Shown here piece after piece: positions 12,301 through 24,940 of a DNA stretch of 64,000 nucleotides. Under the pieces are notes generated by a model. That model searched no databases. It saw only the letters and a program-made list of their open reading frames with translations, and had not been told where the DNA came from. Source of the DNA: Oxytricha trifallax (taxonomy: Eukaryota > Ciliophora > Spirotrichea > Sporadotrichida > Oxytrichidae); the NCBI GenBank assembly GCA_000711775.1, contig ARYC01017089.1, forward strand, positions 1-64,000, read 5' to 3'. The stretch's first letter is position 1; every line of letters starts with the position of its first letter. The position numbers were made by a program, and so were the translations under genes.

Positions 12301-15161
12301 AAGTATCATCAAATCATTTGTCTAGCTTTGCAAAAATAAGCAGGAGATCGTTGAGGAAATTTTACTCTAAAAAGAAAATTATTCAAACTTAGAAAACAAT
12401 AGCTTGCCGCTTAAGATGTTCAAAGATTTACTCTTGTCAGGAGGAATTGGTTTTGACATCACAAAACTATTTTAACAGGACTTAAATTACGTGTGGTTAA
12501 TATCTGAGCTCCTAAACTCTAGACATTTGCAATCGCTTGCTAACTTCATGTAGCTTAAAAAGTAACTACTCATCTTTGTTGACACAGAAGTAATTCCAGC
12601 ATTAATCTTTTAGACTTAAAATGGAAATGAAAAGTTGGTTCTCTAAATCTGTAATTACATGAGTGATCAAGCTCATTCAAAACTCAAAATATAATGCTCA
12701 TTTTGATTATATTGTTTTTTTGCTTTTCATCAACACAAGAAAAATGTTTTGAAATGATTAAATTATATTGAAATTATAATTTGATAATGTATTATACATT
12801 TAATTAAATATTTCTACTGTGGGAAAAATGATGCCTTATTTTTTTCCTAATTCTTTGTAGTTTTTGTTGAAAACTTTTAACCTTAAATTATAAAAAACTC
12901 TATAAAATCCAAATTATTCTTTCATTTAAAAATAACTTAAAACTATTTTCTTGCTTTCAATTCAAGAGTTGATTATGTTAAAAATAATCTTTTTAATTTT
13001 TAATGTATACACTCTTGAGAATTTAATCAAAAGATTGATAGATCCTGGTGAAGATTATCCAGCTGACGAAAAGCCTGTTTTAAAAATTGCTGACTTTAAG
13101 CAAATCTTCAATCATGTCTCTAAAGATCAAGTCCAAGAATACTTGAATGATTCCTTAGTTCATTACTCACTATAAACAAACCTATTTTTAAGAATGATCT
13201 AACAGCTAAGCTACTTTTTGGTTGATGAGGCTTAAGTAGAAGAAATTTACAAAAAATCTATTGCATATCTGACCAACTAACTTCAACAGCAAATCATGAA
13301 TTTCGACGATCAATTTGGAATAAGTCTTGAAATCTTTACATATTTGTCAGACTATTTCTAAAGTGAAATTGAATAGGATTTACAAAAGAACTTACTAATT
13401 AAACTATTAAAGAACTCAGATCACCTAAGTGAAGACTCTAATGTCATAAATTCAGTTTTATTATTCATCGCAAAGAACTTAAACACTATAGGTGTTTCTA
13501 AATTCAACAGTTTGATTATTGAGAAACAAGTTGATTTCTAAAGTTTCATTAGCTAATGTATAGAAATTCAGTCACATAAGCATGTGCTACCTTTGACTTA
13601 CATAAGTCTTTTCTAAATAATAAGAAAGACAATTGGAAGTGACTTAATTAAGGACAAAACAACTCTGATAAATTAAGTCATTGAAATTGCAAAGGATCAT
13701 GCTCTTAATTTTGAGGTTAAAATGACCAAAATATAGCAAAGTGTTATTAACATTCAAGAAACTGATGATATAGATTTAGAAAACGAAGAAGAAGATGATT
13801 CAACATTTGAAAACTTTGAATTCGAGATGCTTCAAGAACTTTCAGAAACACTATTAGTCTTCCCTAGTTACATCAATTCACAGCTCAATGAGAACAATCT
13901 CTATATTTTGATAAGCAGTGGCATCGAAACATTGCAAAAATCAGCCTTCGTTTTACTTAAGTATCTTTATGAGAACTTCTTACCATAAATTGAATTTATC
14001 TTTGATGTTAATGATCAGCTTGAACAACTTAAAGAGGAGGCCGAAGAAGAATAGGAAGATGAAGAGAGTAAGCAATAAAAAGTACAGGAGAAGTAAAAGT
14101 ACAAAAACAAACTTGCTTTCAAGAACATCTCTGAAATATTAATTGAGCTTCTCGAAAGTCCACCTAACATCAATTAAAATGAGCAAGATCAAAAGCAAAT
14201 ACTTGTGGGATAAACTTAGCTTGACTCGATTATCTTTGGTGATAACAAAGAAGGATGTATGAATACTAAGATCTATGGGTACTTCTTAGCATGGAATGCC
14301 CTCTTAATTAAGATTGAAAATGGTAGAATCAAATGTCAGCTATAGAAGAACTCAGAATATCAAACTGTTTTGGGAGCCTTGAATGAGTATCTTGAGGAAA
14401 ATTACGAAATCTATCAAATGCTTCTTGTCAGTTTGATTGCCTATATGCCTGACTTCAAGAAGGGTCTCGCCGATGCTTTTAATGTCTAAAGCTTTGACCC
14501 AGAGTATATTGAACTTTAAGAACCAAAGTAAAATGCTCTTTATGCAGTATATACTTTAGTCAACTTCATGAAAAGTTTTCCTTCTCTTGCTAGAAAATAC
14601 TATTCTGATTGTGATAGATAGCTACTTAATGTAGTAATGCCTTATATCAAGTAAGTTGTAAGCCCAGCTATTCTAGATAATGAGATTAGAAAGATCGAAA
14701 TTGCTCAGACAGAGCTTGGTGGAAAAGGACTCACTTTTTCACTTTTCAAGTCAACCAAGGAGATTCAAGCTTACTATAAGTAGGGTGAAATAGAAATGAC
14801 TCTTAAGATTAGAATTCCATCAGACTATCCACTCAAGATTGTAGAAGCTGACATTACAAACGGTATTAAGACTTCGAACTAGCAACAAAGAAAGTGGATT
14901 CTTTAAATTAAGAAAATCTTATAATTCCAAAATGGAGATATCATTACAGCTGTATTGTCATGGAAGAACAATGTTGAGAAAGAAATTGAAGGAGTTGAGG
15001 ACTGTTACATTTGCTATTCAGTTGTGCACGAGTAGGATCAGAGCTTGCCAAAATTACCTTGCAAGACTTGCAAGAATAAGTTCCATGCTGCTTGTATCAG
15101 AAAATGGTTTAAAACTTCTCACAAGAGTAACTGCCCTATTTGCTAGAACTATTTCTTCTGA
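9360..15161 (+). CDS. LTN1: Listerin, E3 ubiquitin ligase of ribosome quality control
   Basis: About 1,800 residues. Listerin binds 60S subunits holding stalled nascent chains and ubiquitylates them. Evidence is the conserved N-terminal block ([20 protein letters not shown]), a long alpha-helical HEAT-like middle, a C-terminal RWD-like region ([31 protein letters not shown]) and a C-terminal RING-CH type finger ([32 protein letters not shown]) just before TGA at 15159. The ATG at 9360 opens the frame. Three interruptions are needed: a 23-bp IES at 9842-9864, a probable 66-nt intron at 11152-11217 (an in-frame TGA lies in it) and a 295-bp IES at 12692-12986. With those removed the frame runs without a break, so the gene looks functional. 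Confidence 0.93.
9842..9864. other. 23-bp IES in LTN1, pointer TTCAT
   Basis: TTCAT occurs at 9837-9841 and 9860-9864 in the same codon phase. Joining the copies gives Gln-Phe-Ile-Lys-Lys and moves the reading into the long conserved Listerin frame; without the join the frame runs into unrelated codons. There are no GT-AG ends, so it is not a spliceosomal intron. Confidence 0.8.
11152..11217 (+). other. Probable 66-nt intron in LTN1
   Basis: The segment starts GTAAAC and ends AAAAG, both boundaries after codon position 2, and contains the only in-frame TGA of this part of LTN1. Removing it joins IIQAS to KYFEKY. A short IES is the alternative, but no repeat pair removes the TGA convincingly. 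Confidence 0.6.
12692..12986. other. 295-bp IES in LTN1, pointer AAAATA
   Basis: AAAATA occurs at 12686-12691 and 12981-12986, both as codons AAA ATA in the LTN1 frame. The interval is much more AT-rich than the flanks and has a TGA in frame. Joining gives [18 protein letters not shown] and keeps the frame on both sides. Confidence 0.75.
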
Positions 15162-15310
15162 TGAAAATTAACAACTGATATTAATCAATATTTCAATCTT
15201 AATTTCAAATACTTATAACCACCAAATATTTTTAATTTTAATAATTGAATTATGAATAAATAATTGATAGAAGAGAGCATTAAATAGTATTATTATTATT
15301 GAAATTCAAA

Positions 15311-16815
15311 ATGGAGAGTTTATCAACTTCTTCAACTAGTAGTAATAAGAGTGATAATTATTTCACAAATTTTGACAATTTAGAATCATAAGAGAATTTT
15401 AGGAATAACAGTGATAAATTTAAATCTATTCAATAAATATATCCCATTTTAATTCATTTTTAAAGTTTATCTTCTTTTACAATGATTACATTTCAACAGT
15501 TAGAAATGAAAAAGACATTTTAGCTAAAGAAATCCTATAAATAATTCGCAGGTATTAATCATCCTTTACCCTACTAAATTAAGTAAAAACTTTTGAACTT
15601 AGCAAATCCCCTATGGTATCATTCTAAATAGCTTTCATCCCTAAATGCTCGAAAGAAGAATTTCACAATTCTATATCTGATTCAATATTCCCTGTTTACT
15701 TGGCACATGAATATATCGAAATGCAAATTTCATTAATAAAAGGGAAATACTTGACCCGAGAAAAACCGCCAATTGTGATTATTAAGAACGAGGAAGTTAA
15801 TGTACACTTGAGGTAAATTATCGAAGACTTTATTCAATAAATTCTATTAAAGATAAAGGATTAATCTAAAGTTGATTGGTTACTGTCTTTATTGAAAATC
15901 TTAGAGACATCCGTCCACAACATCATTGAAAAAGCAATATAAAAACAACTCTCTCAATTATCCGAAATTAAGGAGACTGACTAAAATGCAGAATATAGAA
16001 TATGGTCAAATGTAGAATCAATTAGATTAGAACATGGAGTGCGTCTGTATAAAACAATCAAAGACGAATCGCGTTGGTAGTTAATAGCAGATATGATAGA
16101 AACTAAAGATGTGGATTAATGCAGAAAATAAATTATGAATTTGGCAAATAAAGACAAACCTTAAGAAGAGACAAAAACACAGGTGGAAGAAGTCAAAGAA
16201 TAAGAATAAAAGCCTGAAGATACATTAGATTTGCATTAAGAAACTGAGGAGATTAGGGAAGCTATTAGAATTCTACAAAACTACAAAAGAGCTGCAATAT
16301 AAATTTAAGGTCTGCATTAGAGTAACATTGGCACTATGTATCTACAAACTGTAAGCTTTAATTGTGAATGCTTGAATTGTGGAGTCGCTTATAAGTTAAC
16401 ATGTAAACTGCTGAGTCTTAAGTAAAAGATCCTCAGTATAAATTAAAAATGCAAAAAATGCGTTAAGTAGCTCAAAATATTCGTGAACTATAATATAATG
16501 CATATTCAAAATAAGATAGATTCTGGTTCAGTTGCTACAATTGGAATGAAAATAATTGCATTAAGTGGGGTATAATATGCTTTTTCATGTGGCAGCTGTG
16601 ATAAGACATACATTTAGACTGACTCTAATCTAACTTATTTCTTGGATATTAATTGTATGGAATGTTATGCAAAACTTCATCTTGATTTTCATCAACATAT
16701 AATAGTGCTTATTATTCGAATTAAATGATTGAATTATAATCTAGTTGAAATATAAGTCGAAGAAGTGGCTTAAGATATATCATCAAATGGTAAAGGTAAA
16801 AAGAAAAAGAAGTGA
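15311..16815 (+). CDS. Uncharacterised protein with SANT-like helix region and Cys motifs
   Basis: Starts MESLSTSSTSSN at 15311 and ends at TGA 16813. A helical stretch around 15990-16130 (ESIRLEHGVRLYKTIKDE, then RWQLIADMIETKDVDQC) has the spacing of a Myb/SANT repeat. A Glu/Gln/Lys-rich linker follows. The C-terminal third has paired cysteines (CECLNC, CKKC, CGSC, CMEC) and a histidine near 16690, suggesting one or two zinc-binding modules. It ends in a Lys-rich tail. A frame change near 15600 and a TGA near 16730 imply at least two small introns or IESs; I could not place them exactly. No named family is assigned. Confidence 0.55.
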
Positions 16816-17038
16816 AGCATCTTCATGAAGTTTTACTAGTTTTCAATTAATTTATTGACTTTATTAATCTTCTTAAGTTAATGGTGAAGTATGCATAGAA
16901 AATTTGTTAAATAGAATTTTACCCTGATATTAAATATATTTACATAAAATTCGATGAAAAATGAATCGCACAACCTAACTTAATCGGCGATGCAATTCTA
17001 TTTGAAATGTTTCATATTTCAGCAGCACTTTTACGGGT

Positions 17039-18955
17039 TCAATCTCTTCTTGTTATTCGAAAGCCTTGCTCTTGAGAGTCTGACACTTTGATATCTCTGT
17101 CTTGTACACTATATGAAATGGTTATACTATAAAAATTTTATTACATTATTGCCTGTTTATTTTATCTTTTCCCCAATATCCATAAAAAGTTTATCAATTT
17201 ATTCAATACTGTCCTCTGAATCAAGACATATGGTTTTACTGATAACAATATCTCTTGAAATTTAAAGCTCAATTATATCAGCTTGCTCTATAAAAACACT
17301 TTAATATAATAAAAATTGTTAAAAAAGTGTTATACAGGTGTTATCTCATTTTATGCCAATTAGTTTTGCTTTTCAAAACTATTAAGTCTTGTACCAACGA
17401 GAGCAAAGACCATGTTAGCAGGCCCAAATTCCATAATGCTTGGAATCCAGTATTCCTATATCTCCTTGAAAGTTTTTTCATTATAAACGTCATATACGAA
17501 AATTGCCGCATCAGCATCTCTGTAATAAAGTGGGGAGAGGCTTCTAAATCTTTCTTAACCTGTCGTATCCCAAATATTAAATCAGATTTTTAAATTACAA
17601 GCAAAGTCTTGAATTTCGATGTCTTTTTTAGTTTGTTCAGCTCCTAAAGTACCAGATTTCGTTAAAATATTTGAGTCTCCGAGAACATATCTCAGAAAAT
17701 AAAAAGATTAGACATAAAAATGGGTTTGAAAATGAACTGTGAAGAAATTTTATTCAGTTCATTCAAATTATGTTTTAATCCCAATGAACTTCACATATAA
17801 ATAAAGTTTAATATCTCTTTATAAGGGTTGTTTTGCCCACTCCAGACTAACCAAGTACTACAATTTTCTTCTATAATATTATAGGAATACATTTGATTTG
17901 GAAAAATAATTAATAATTTATAATAAATAATTTATAATTAGTGGCAGTCAACTTTCTATAAACCTATATAATATGGTACTTGTTCGATAAAGAATTCAAA
18001 ATTAGCTGTACTTTACAATTGGCGGTACCTCTCTATCTCATCTCTGGATCGAGATTAATGAACTTTAATTTTGAGTGATTTTTTAGCTAATTTGAATACA
18101 AAAGTTTAATTAGAGTTAACTTGCTTCAGGAATGAGGTAAAATAGTATCGCCAATTTTTAAAGTCCAGCTAATTTTGAATTTTCTATTGAACAAGTACCA
18201 TGTTGTATAGGTTTCGAGAAAAGTTCACTGCCACTAATTATATCTTATTTATTTTTAATTATTAGTTATTTATATAAATCAAAATGTATTCCTTCAATAT
18301 AACCTCTTCTTAAGGTAGAGCAGAAAACATTGCAGTTAATCTATCTTCCTACTTTTAGCTTATTTTCTCATTTGATTTCTTGGATTTACTCTTTTTAGAT
18401 ATTTGTGATTTTTCTGCTGAGCTATTTTAAGATTTATCCAAGTCATTATTTTATGATTTTGAATTTTTTTTGCATTTTTTATTTCCTGATCCCATATCAG
18501 TTTTCTTCCTATCTTTTTCTTTCTAAGCATTCATACTTATTTAATTCATAAGTTTTGAGTCAGAGTTTTATTTCTTTTGATGTTTTTGAATCTCGTCTTC
18601 TATATTTGACTTTGATTGAAAGAGTAATCCGTTAGATCTTTTTGGGTATGACTAACCTACCATTGTTCCTTCCTTAGTAAATTAAGTTAAATAATAAGCA
18701 AATATTGTAAATATTAGTCGAATTCATCATTAAGTTAACAGGATTACTTTGTTGAGAGTCAAACATTTACCTTTTAAGTAGTTGTTCAGCACCCTCCATC
18801 TTATTATATGTGTTTTACTGGAAGTCACTATTTGTAGAGGTTCCAGAGACCTGTCTCTCAAGTTCAATGTATTAGTTTTAATATTAATTGTTAGTCTAAA
18901 GCTCATGATCAATGCTCATTCTTGAGATATCTCCTTAGCTTTCATTATCATTCAT
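17039..18955 (-). CDS. Rab-like small GTPase with long Ser/Lys-rich N-terminal extension
   Basis: The G-domain shows the P-loop (VVLGQSGVGKTTLIK), WDTTGQERF, and further Rab-like sequence (YYRDADAAIFVYDV, LVGTRLN). The NKxD box is changed to GTRLN. It acts as a membrane-traffic switch by analogy. A polar, Lys/Ser/Asn-rich extension of about 180 residues precedes the P-loop, with MNDNESQGD at 18955 as the likely start. An AT-rich interruption lies at about 18650-18740. The gene is split just before the P-loop by a 421-bp TIR element (17880-18300). Joining the AATAT pointers gives QEEVILQKKIVVLG. A TGA lies in frame just before the WDTTG motif (see findings). There is an intron after the P-loop (about 17700-17820) and AT-rich breaks in the C-terminal part. 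The last TGA is at 17039. Confidence 0.75.
17880..18300. mobile_element. ~0.42-kb TIR element (family A, copy 1), an IES in the Rab-like gene
   Basis: The ends are inverted repeats beginning AGGAATACATTTGATTT (from 17883) and its complement ending at 18293. Long complementary arms follow (GTACTTGTTCGATAAAGAATT against AATTTTCTATTGAACAAGTAC), giving a near hairpin with no ORF. AATAT flanks at 17875-17879 and 18296-18300 in matching codon phase of the minus-strand gene. Two relatives lie at 47600-48022 and around the TBE at 48716-53244. Confidence 0.85.
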
Positions 18956-19178
18956 TTTGACTGAGATTATTAAAAGAAAAGGATTCAATATAAAATATCT
19001 TTATGAATTTATCATGTTTCAGTCTATATAAGGAAATATTATTCATCCCATTAAAACAAAACAATAATATTATTATAACTTTTGGATATATCTTCACTGT
19101 GCAGATTATTAAGCCACTCCAATCATTATGTATAAATTTAAAAACATTCGTAGATAATAAAAATTAATTAGTTTAAGA

Positions 19179-20692
19179 ATGAGTGAAACTGCAGTTGAAA
19201 AATAATCCACAATTGACGATTTCATTGTGCTCTCTAAACTGGGTAAGTCTTAATGGTGTTATTCATTTCATTCAAAATTTAGGGTCTGGAGCTTTCTCAG
19301 AAGTATTTAGAGTAAGAAGAAAATCTGATGATCAGGAATATGCTTTAAAAAAGGTAAAACAAATTATAAAAAGTCTTATAATGGAGCTAAATTGATTTTC
19401 GAAAAAATTCGAGCATTATTAATTTAAAGAACACTTTCAAATACCATGTTCATTTATTAAACGAATACCTATAGGTAAAACTTCTAAAATTAAGCGACAA
19501 AGAAAAGGAGAGCGCTTTGAATGAAGTTAGAATTTTGGCTTCGATAGAGCATTCTAAAATTATTGGCTATAAAGAGGCATTTCTAGAAGAAGCTTCTTCA
19601 ACTCTATGCATAGTTATGGAATTTGCCGATGGAGGGGATTTATACTCAAAAATCGAGAAGTTAAAAAAAGAAAAGTAGTTCGTGCCAGAGATTGATATAT
19701 GGCGTATTTTTTATGACATGCTTACTGGACTTTCAACTTTGCATAAGTTAAAGATCGTTCATAGAGACATAAAATGCGCAAACATATTTTTGACAAAAGA
19801 AGGAAGAGCGAAACTGGGAGATCTAAATGTCAGTAAAATTGCAAAACAAGGAATTTTATAGACTTAAACTGGTACACCGTTTTATGCGAGTCCAGAGGTA
19901 TGGCAAGATAAACCCTATGATAAAAGATCAGACATATGGTCAATGGGGTGTGTAATTTACGAACTTGCAGCTTTAAGTCCTCCCTTCACAGCTAAGGACA
20001 TGCAAGGGCTTTACTAAAGAGTTTTAAAAGGAGTCTATCCAAAAATCCCTTCAATCTATTCTGTAGAACTGGGTGCTATGATAAAATGTATGCTCTAAGT
20101 GGATCCAAATAACAGGCCTACTTGCAAGCAGATAATGAGTATACCAGCATTTCTGAAAAAATGCTCAGTTTTCTTAAATGAAGAGCTAGGTATTGTGCAA
20201 GATGACAATGAAGAAGAAAATTCAGAAACTTTGAATATGATGCTTGGCACAATCAGAATCCCTAAAAATTTGAGGTTATTATCGGAGAGATTGCCTAAGA
20301 GCAACTATGGAAGAAAATAGTTGGATAGTAAAACCTTCGATTTAAATGATTCAAATACAAAATCATAAACTATAAGTCTGGAGAATACAGAAGAGCAGTA
20401 GAATATCAAACTTATTGATAGAGACAACAATTTACATTCAATTATTGAAGAGGAGCCTCATTAAATTATAGAATCTGATTAGAAATCAAATTCAATAAAC
20501 TAAATGAAAGAACAGCACACAATAGAAAATAAAGAAAATCAAATTATCATTGAAGCTTATTAAGTCAAACCTTCAGTAGTAGTTTTAGATTAAGATACAA
20601 CAAAGGATATTGAAACAAAGTAAGTTAATGTTGGTTTGTAGAAAGTAAGATCTGAGAGACTTATTATTTTTAAATAATAATTAATACTTTGA
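19179..20692 (+). CDS. NEK-type Ser/Thr protein kinase
   Basis: Kinase domain of the NIMA-related type, often linked to cilia, basal bodies and mitosis. Visible are the Gly loop ([12 protein letters not shown]), the catalytic Lys in [27 protein letters not shown], and [14 protein letters not shown]. The DFG motif reads DLN, keeping the metal-binding Asp. The kinase domain is followed by an acidic and Gln-rich tail of about 200 residues ending at TGA 20690. A 40-nt GT-AG intron (19243-19282) interrupts the Gly loop. A second interruption (19361-19481) lies right after the VAIK-type lysine. The ATG at 19179 is the first in frame. Confidence 0.88.
19361..19481. other. 121-bp IES (or intron) in the NEK kinase, repeat GGTAAAAC
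   Basis: GGTAAAAC occurs at 19353-19360 and 19474-19481 in identical codon phase, the arrangement of an 8-bp pointer. The same segment also begins GTAAAA and ends TATAG, so it could be a spliced intron. Both readings give [13 protein letters not shown]. Confidence 0.65.
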
Positions 20693-21030
20693 AAATGAAA
20701 ATAATATACATAAATACTATAATAATTTTATTCAAATTTGTCCAAATAATGTTTTTGAGTAACTTATTACAATTAATATTAATTATGTACGTTTTTTTAT
20801 TACTACTCTTATCGCAAATTTTGTTTATAGATTCAACTTATCTATGTAACTTTAACTCTAAACCCAATTAATTATACATTATCTTTTTTTAAAGTACTAT
20901 TAAATATTCTAGCAATCAAAATAAATCTAGCTATATTTTGTTTCCATACTTGATGATTTCAGCCTAAATTTTTGAAGTTTAACTATTTCTCATACACCTT
21001 ATATTAGTATATTACCTCAAATAATTTGTA
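20693..21030. other. AT-rich spacer
   Basis: Very AT-rich sequence between the NEK kinase and the Gln-rich gene. No open frame with protein-like composition, no inverted repeat and no tRNA-like fold was seen. Confidence 0.5.
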
Positions 21031-22467
21031 CTTTAACAGTAACAGAAGAATCAATAAATAAGGTTTACTACTTAATCAGCTATCTGAAAAAAGCAAGGAA
21101 ATCGCATTAAAAAATAAGGCTTAATCAGTAGAGAAAGTAAGCGCAAGAAATGACCCTGACATAGAATTAATGAGGCCTCTTATAGTTTATAATATTTTAA
21201 GTTCCAAATGAAGTTATGAACAATGCATAAGAATTGAAACTTCTTCCAGTCGCTTAATCACAAAATATCAGTATTCATAACTCAAATATCTAACCCATCC
21301 ACGGAATTGATAAAAATTCTGAACAGTACAGAAGAATAAAAGAGTATAGGAAAAAAATAAACCTAAATCAGATTCCTAAAACATCACCATCTTCTAGGAA
21401 TGAAATTTAAGATGTTAACTATGAAATTTCTTAGGGTAAAGTTCCGTTATATTAAAGACATCACAGATTGCACAATATTAGGTCAATAAATCAGCAATCT
21501 TAACAAATTATCAATAATAGTGTTCAAGAGTATCAATAAAATTCGATAACTCAAGTCTATGATACCCCTTAAAATAAAGAGGTAAGAAGAAAAATATCAC
21601 CTAGAAAGTTGAATCAGATTTATTCTTAGAAAGAAAAAAGCCCTAAGAAGATTGAAATTAATGATAAAATCAAGGCCTATCAGAGACCAGCAAGAATTTA
21701 TAGTTCATCTAAGAAGCAAATATAGTCAGACAGTGCTTCTAAGGAGTAATCAATTAATAATTCAGTTAATAACACTCCTTAGTAAAATTAACCTTAATCT
21801 TAGAGAAAGTAGAGAATTAAGTTGCCTCAAAATCTTCCTGAAATTTATACTGGTAGAAATATGAATGTGCCTTTAACTTAATAGAACACTCCAAAGCAAA
21901 GCTATTTAATGAGGAGAGAAAGACCTAGTTTACAGCCAACTTAAAACTAAAGCTAACTTATTACTCCAAGCAACTAGAAATATATACAATCGAACTAGTC
22001 AGAGTTGAATTACAATGCAATTCCTGGACCTCTAATGCCTCGTACTCGTTCTAGAGATGCCATAAATATACAGAATAACTTGCATAATTATAAACAAATG
22101 ACTGGTGCAAATAGAGTTGTGCAAGCAGGAAGAATAGATTCACAAAGATTACTTTATGATAACTATAGGAAATTGGAAGGAAAACCTTAGAGTTAAATGT
22201 CTTACTTACCAGTTACCTCAAGTAGACCTTAAATCAATATTGCTGATTTGTAAAATGATAGATAAATAATATTTGTAGGCTAATTAGTTATTTAATAGCA
22301 GAGTGTTCATTCCTATGAGTCAACAAGGCAAGAGAAACTTGGCATTAGATATTGTTCCAGAGTTGCCCTCAGGAAGAAATCATCAAATTCCTTTAAAAGG
22401 ACCTATTTATAATTACCCTAATATTCCTGGTATATAGCAGTAGGATAGACCTCAATGGTGGGGTTGA
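21031..22467 (+). CDS. Gln/Asn/Pro-rich uncharacterised protein
   Basis: Not recognised. Coding is supported by a long frame from about 21190 to 22260 with many TAA/TAG glutamines and no TGA, by short basic and proline-rich motifs (e.g. AIPGPLMPRTRSRD, NYEISQGKVPLYQRHH) and by a clear C-terminus, NIPGIQQQDRPQWWG, ending at TGA 22465. A different frame is used before about 21190 and after about 22300, so an interruption lies at each place. The composition suggests a disordered, possibly cytoskeletal or RNA-associated protein. The start is not fixed. Confidence 0.5.
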
Positions 22468-22660
22468 ATTTTTTTCATATCAATTTTGCATATAAAATAA
22501 ACAGCAACTACATACAACCTTTATTTGATATTTTAAAAACTTAACAATTAAACATTTTTATATTTTTTATAGATGAATTTAATCAATAATATTGATGAAA
22601 TAAACGAAAATGCAAATAATTCCCTCTAATATTCATTAATCCATCTATTTTATTGTAATC

Positions 22661-24539
22661 TCAATTGAATATTATACTCTTCATCTCAATTTCTCTTTTG
22701 GTTCCACTAGTTCTACTAGCTAATTTGCCTTTTCTACGGCCAGTGGTTTTAGAAGCTGAACCTGATTTTACATCGCTTAAACCATTGAAGGAACTCGATA
22801 TATCATCTTTAGTCTCTTCCTCGTCTTCACCAATATTATTAGAATTTTCTTGAGTATTCAGTGACTCATAGGGCATCTGCTCTTTCAAGAACATTGGCTG
22901 CATGTATTTAAAGTCAAAGTTTTCCCATAATTCCTAAATAACCCCACGATCTTCAAGTTTAGCGTGTTAATGAGTATTGCTCTAGTCAGTCAAACTTGAT
23001 GTCAAAAAGCTTAGAGATCTCTCCTTCCTAAGTCCTATTATTTTGGCAAAAATAGGCATGAGTCCACCAAATAGTAAAGTGGTAAATAGTACCACAACTA
23101 GTGTCGAACTTATAATAAGGCCTGAATTTGGTGCTAGATTAGGTTTGATTTATAAACTCAGTGCAAAAGCAATGGCTCCTCTTAAAATATTAAAATTAAT
23201 TTTAACCTTATGCTTCCACTGAACCAAATAATAATGATTTGCTTTATATCAATGCTTGTGTGAAACTTCTTGCAAACATTCACAAAGAAGAATGGTACAA
23301 AAACTCCAATCGCTCTTGCAATAATGCAAGATATAAGGACTGCAAAAAAGAAAGAGTAACTAAATTTTTCTTGTTCCATTCCATAAATTGATAGACCCAA
23401 ATATGTAAATACAAATGCTTCAGCTGCATGCCCGATTGTCTCTATTGCTAGTATAATTAATTTTAAAAAAATAAACTAAATAATTAATGGTAAATTTATA
23501 CACTGCCTATTTTGCTTTGGGGTGATAAGTTTTAGAAAGAATAGTAAGCCATTGTAAAAGCACATACAAATAGAGTAATAACTCCTGAGAATCCACAAAG
23601 CTCAGAAACAATATAGCTCACGTAAGCGAACAGTAATAGTAAGAATATTTCTCTGACATGATTTTTCTCCAACTCATCCAATCTTTTGTAGATGTAAGCA
23701 TTTCCCAACCCAAAAATTATGCCAATTATGATTGAGCAAATACTTAGTACTGCAAAATTCATGAGCATAAATCCAATTTCTTATAATGATAGAATCTACA
23801 ATCCACCTCTTTCCATCTCTTTAGCTCCACTCATTTTCCCTTGTCCATGTATATCTGCTAATATTAACCTCTCGACTGCTCTAAATAGCAAAATACTGAC
23901 TGAATCATTTACAACACCCTCCCCAAACAAGATAGAATTCAAAGTAGGATAATTTTTCTCCTTAACTATAGTAAGTGCTGCCACTGTATCAGTTGCACAA
24001 AGCACAGATGCTAAAAGTAAGCACTCTTTGGATGACAGCCTTAAGTTCGAATGGTGACTGTGCAAAAGATCATTCCAAAAGATGATCATTGAAGATAGCA
24101 CAATGAAGGAAATGATTGTACCAAAAATACCAAACATTGCAATGTAACCAAAGTTACTCACGAAGTTTTTCTTTTTCAAGTTGTAACCTGCTGCAAAGAT
24201 AATAGGAGGCAAGATAAACACGAAGAATGTCGATTCCTTGAATTGCAAAGGATCAGTATGAATCTAAAATAATAAGGATTCACTAAAATATTTCATTTAT
24301 CGAAATCTGATGAAGTAAAAACTTATTCCATTAGTATTTTCTTACCAAATGCAAAAACAAACTTGAGAGAGCTCCCATCAATATAGCCATTCCTGATTCA
24401 TGTATAAACTCTATCTAAGTAAAAAACATAAGCAAATGCTTCTTTTTACCTTGTAAATTTCGATAAAGTGAGCTCCTAATATGTAGAATATGAGAATGAT
24501 TAAGGAAAAAAGCACGCCAACTTCCAAACTATCTAGCAT
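22661..24539 (-). CDS. Na+/H+ exchanger (NHE/CPA1 family)
   Basis: Membrane antiporter that exchanges Na+ or K+ for protons. The core shows FFVFILPPIIFAAGYNLKKK, the ATDTVAAL segment and FGEGVVNDSVSILLF, all characteristic of CPA1 exchangers, plus about ten hydrophobic spans. The cytoplasmic tail is Ser- and acid-rich and ends RTSGTKREIEMKSIIFN at TGA 22661. The start MLDSLEVGVLFSL at 24539 leads directly into the first span. Two introns with GT-AG ends lie near 24416-24450 and 24264-24347, and removing them gives a continuous frame. A third interruption (about 23465-23540) separates the middle and distal membrane blocks; it could be an intron or IES. Confidence 0.9.
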
Positions 24540-24544
24540 GATTA

Positions 24545-24900
24545 ATTGAATTTATAAACTTAAATATTTTTTGATTTTGAATTATTAATTTATCTCTAAA
24601 AGATTAAACTCTGGTTCCTTAATTTCATAATCATTAAAAACCTAGTAAATTCATTAAAAGTAGCATAAAAATTATGCTCTTAAAATGAAGACAATCTATT
24701 TTAGAATAAGTGTATAATATAGATTAATGCAATAATCATATCAAAGATTCTCAAAAAAAATAGATAAGAATATGCTACTTTATTATCAAAATATAATTTT
24801 AGAAGAAAGAAATCTTTTACTTATTTAAACACTTAATAATTTCAAAATTTATTTTTAAAAAAACAGGGAATAATTTGAATAACTAGAATATTATTACAAA
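24545..24900. other. AT-rich intergenic region between divergent genes
   Basis: Lies between the start of the Na+/H+ exchanger (minus) and the start of CAF1 (plus), so it should contain both promoters. No recognisable motif beyond A/T runs. Confidence 0.5.
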
Positions 24901-24940
24901 ATTATAATTAAAATTTCAGGATATTTCCATTTCTAAACTT

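Noticed and set aside
12972-12980. TTGATTAT repeat (also near 12703) as the pointer of the large LTN1 IES
   Set aside because: Longer than AAAATA but the two copies are in different codon phases and joining them leaves a TGA in frame.
17327-17593. Plus-strand ORF beginning MLYRCYLILCQL
   Set aside because: Antisense of the Rab-like GTPase, whose WDTTGQERF and YYRDADAAIF motifs lie on the minus strand.
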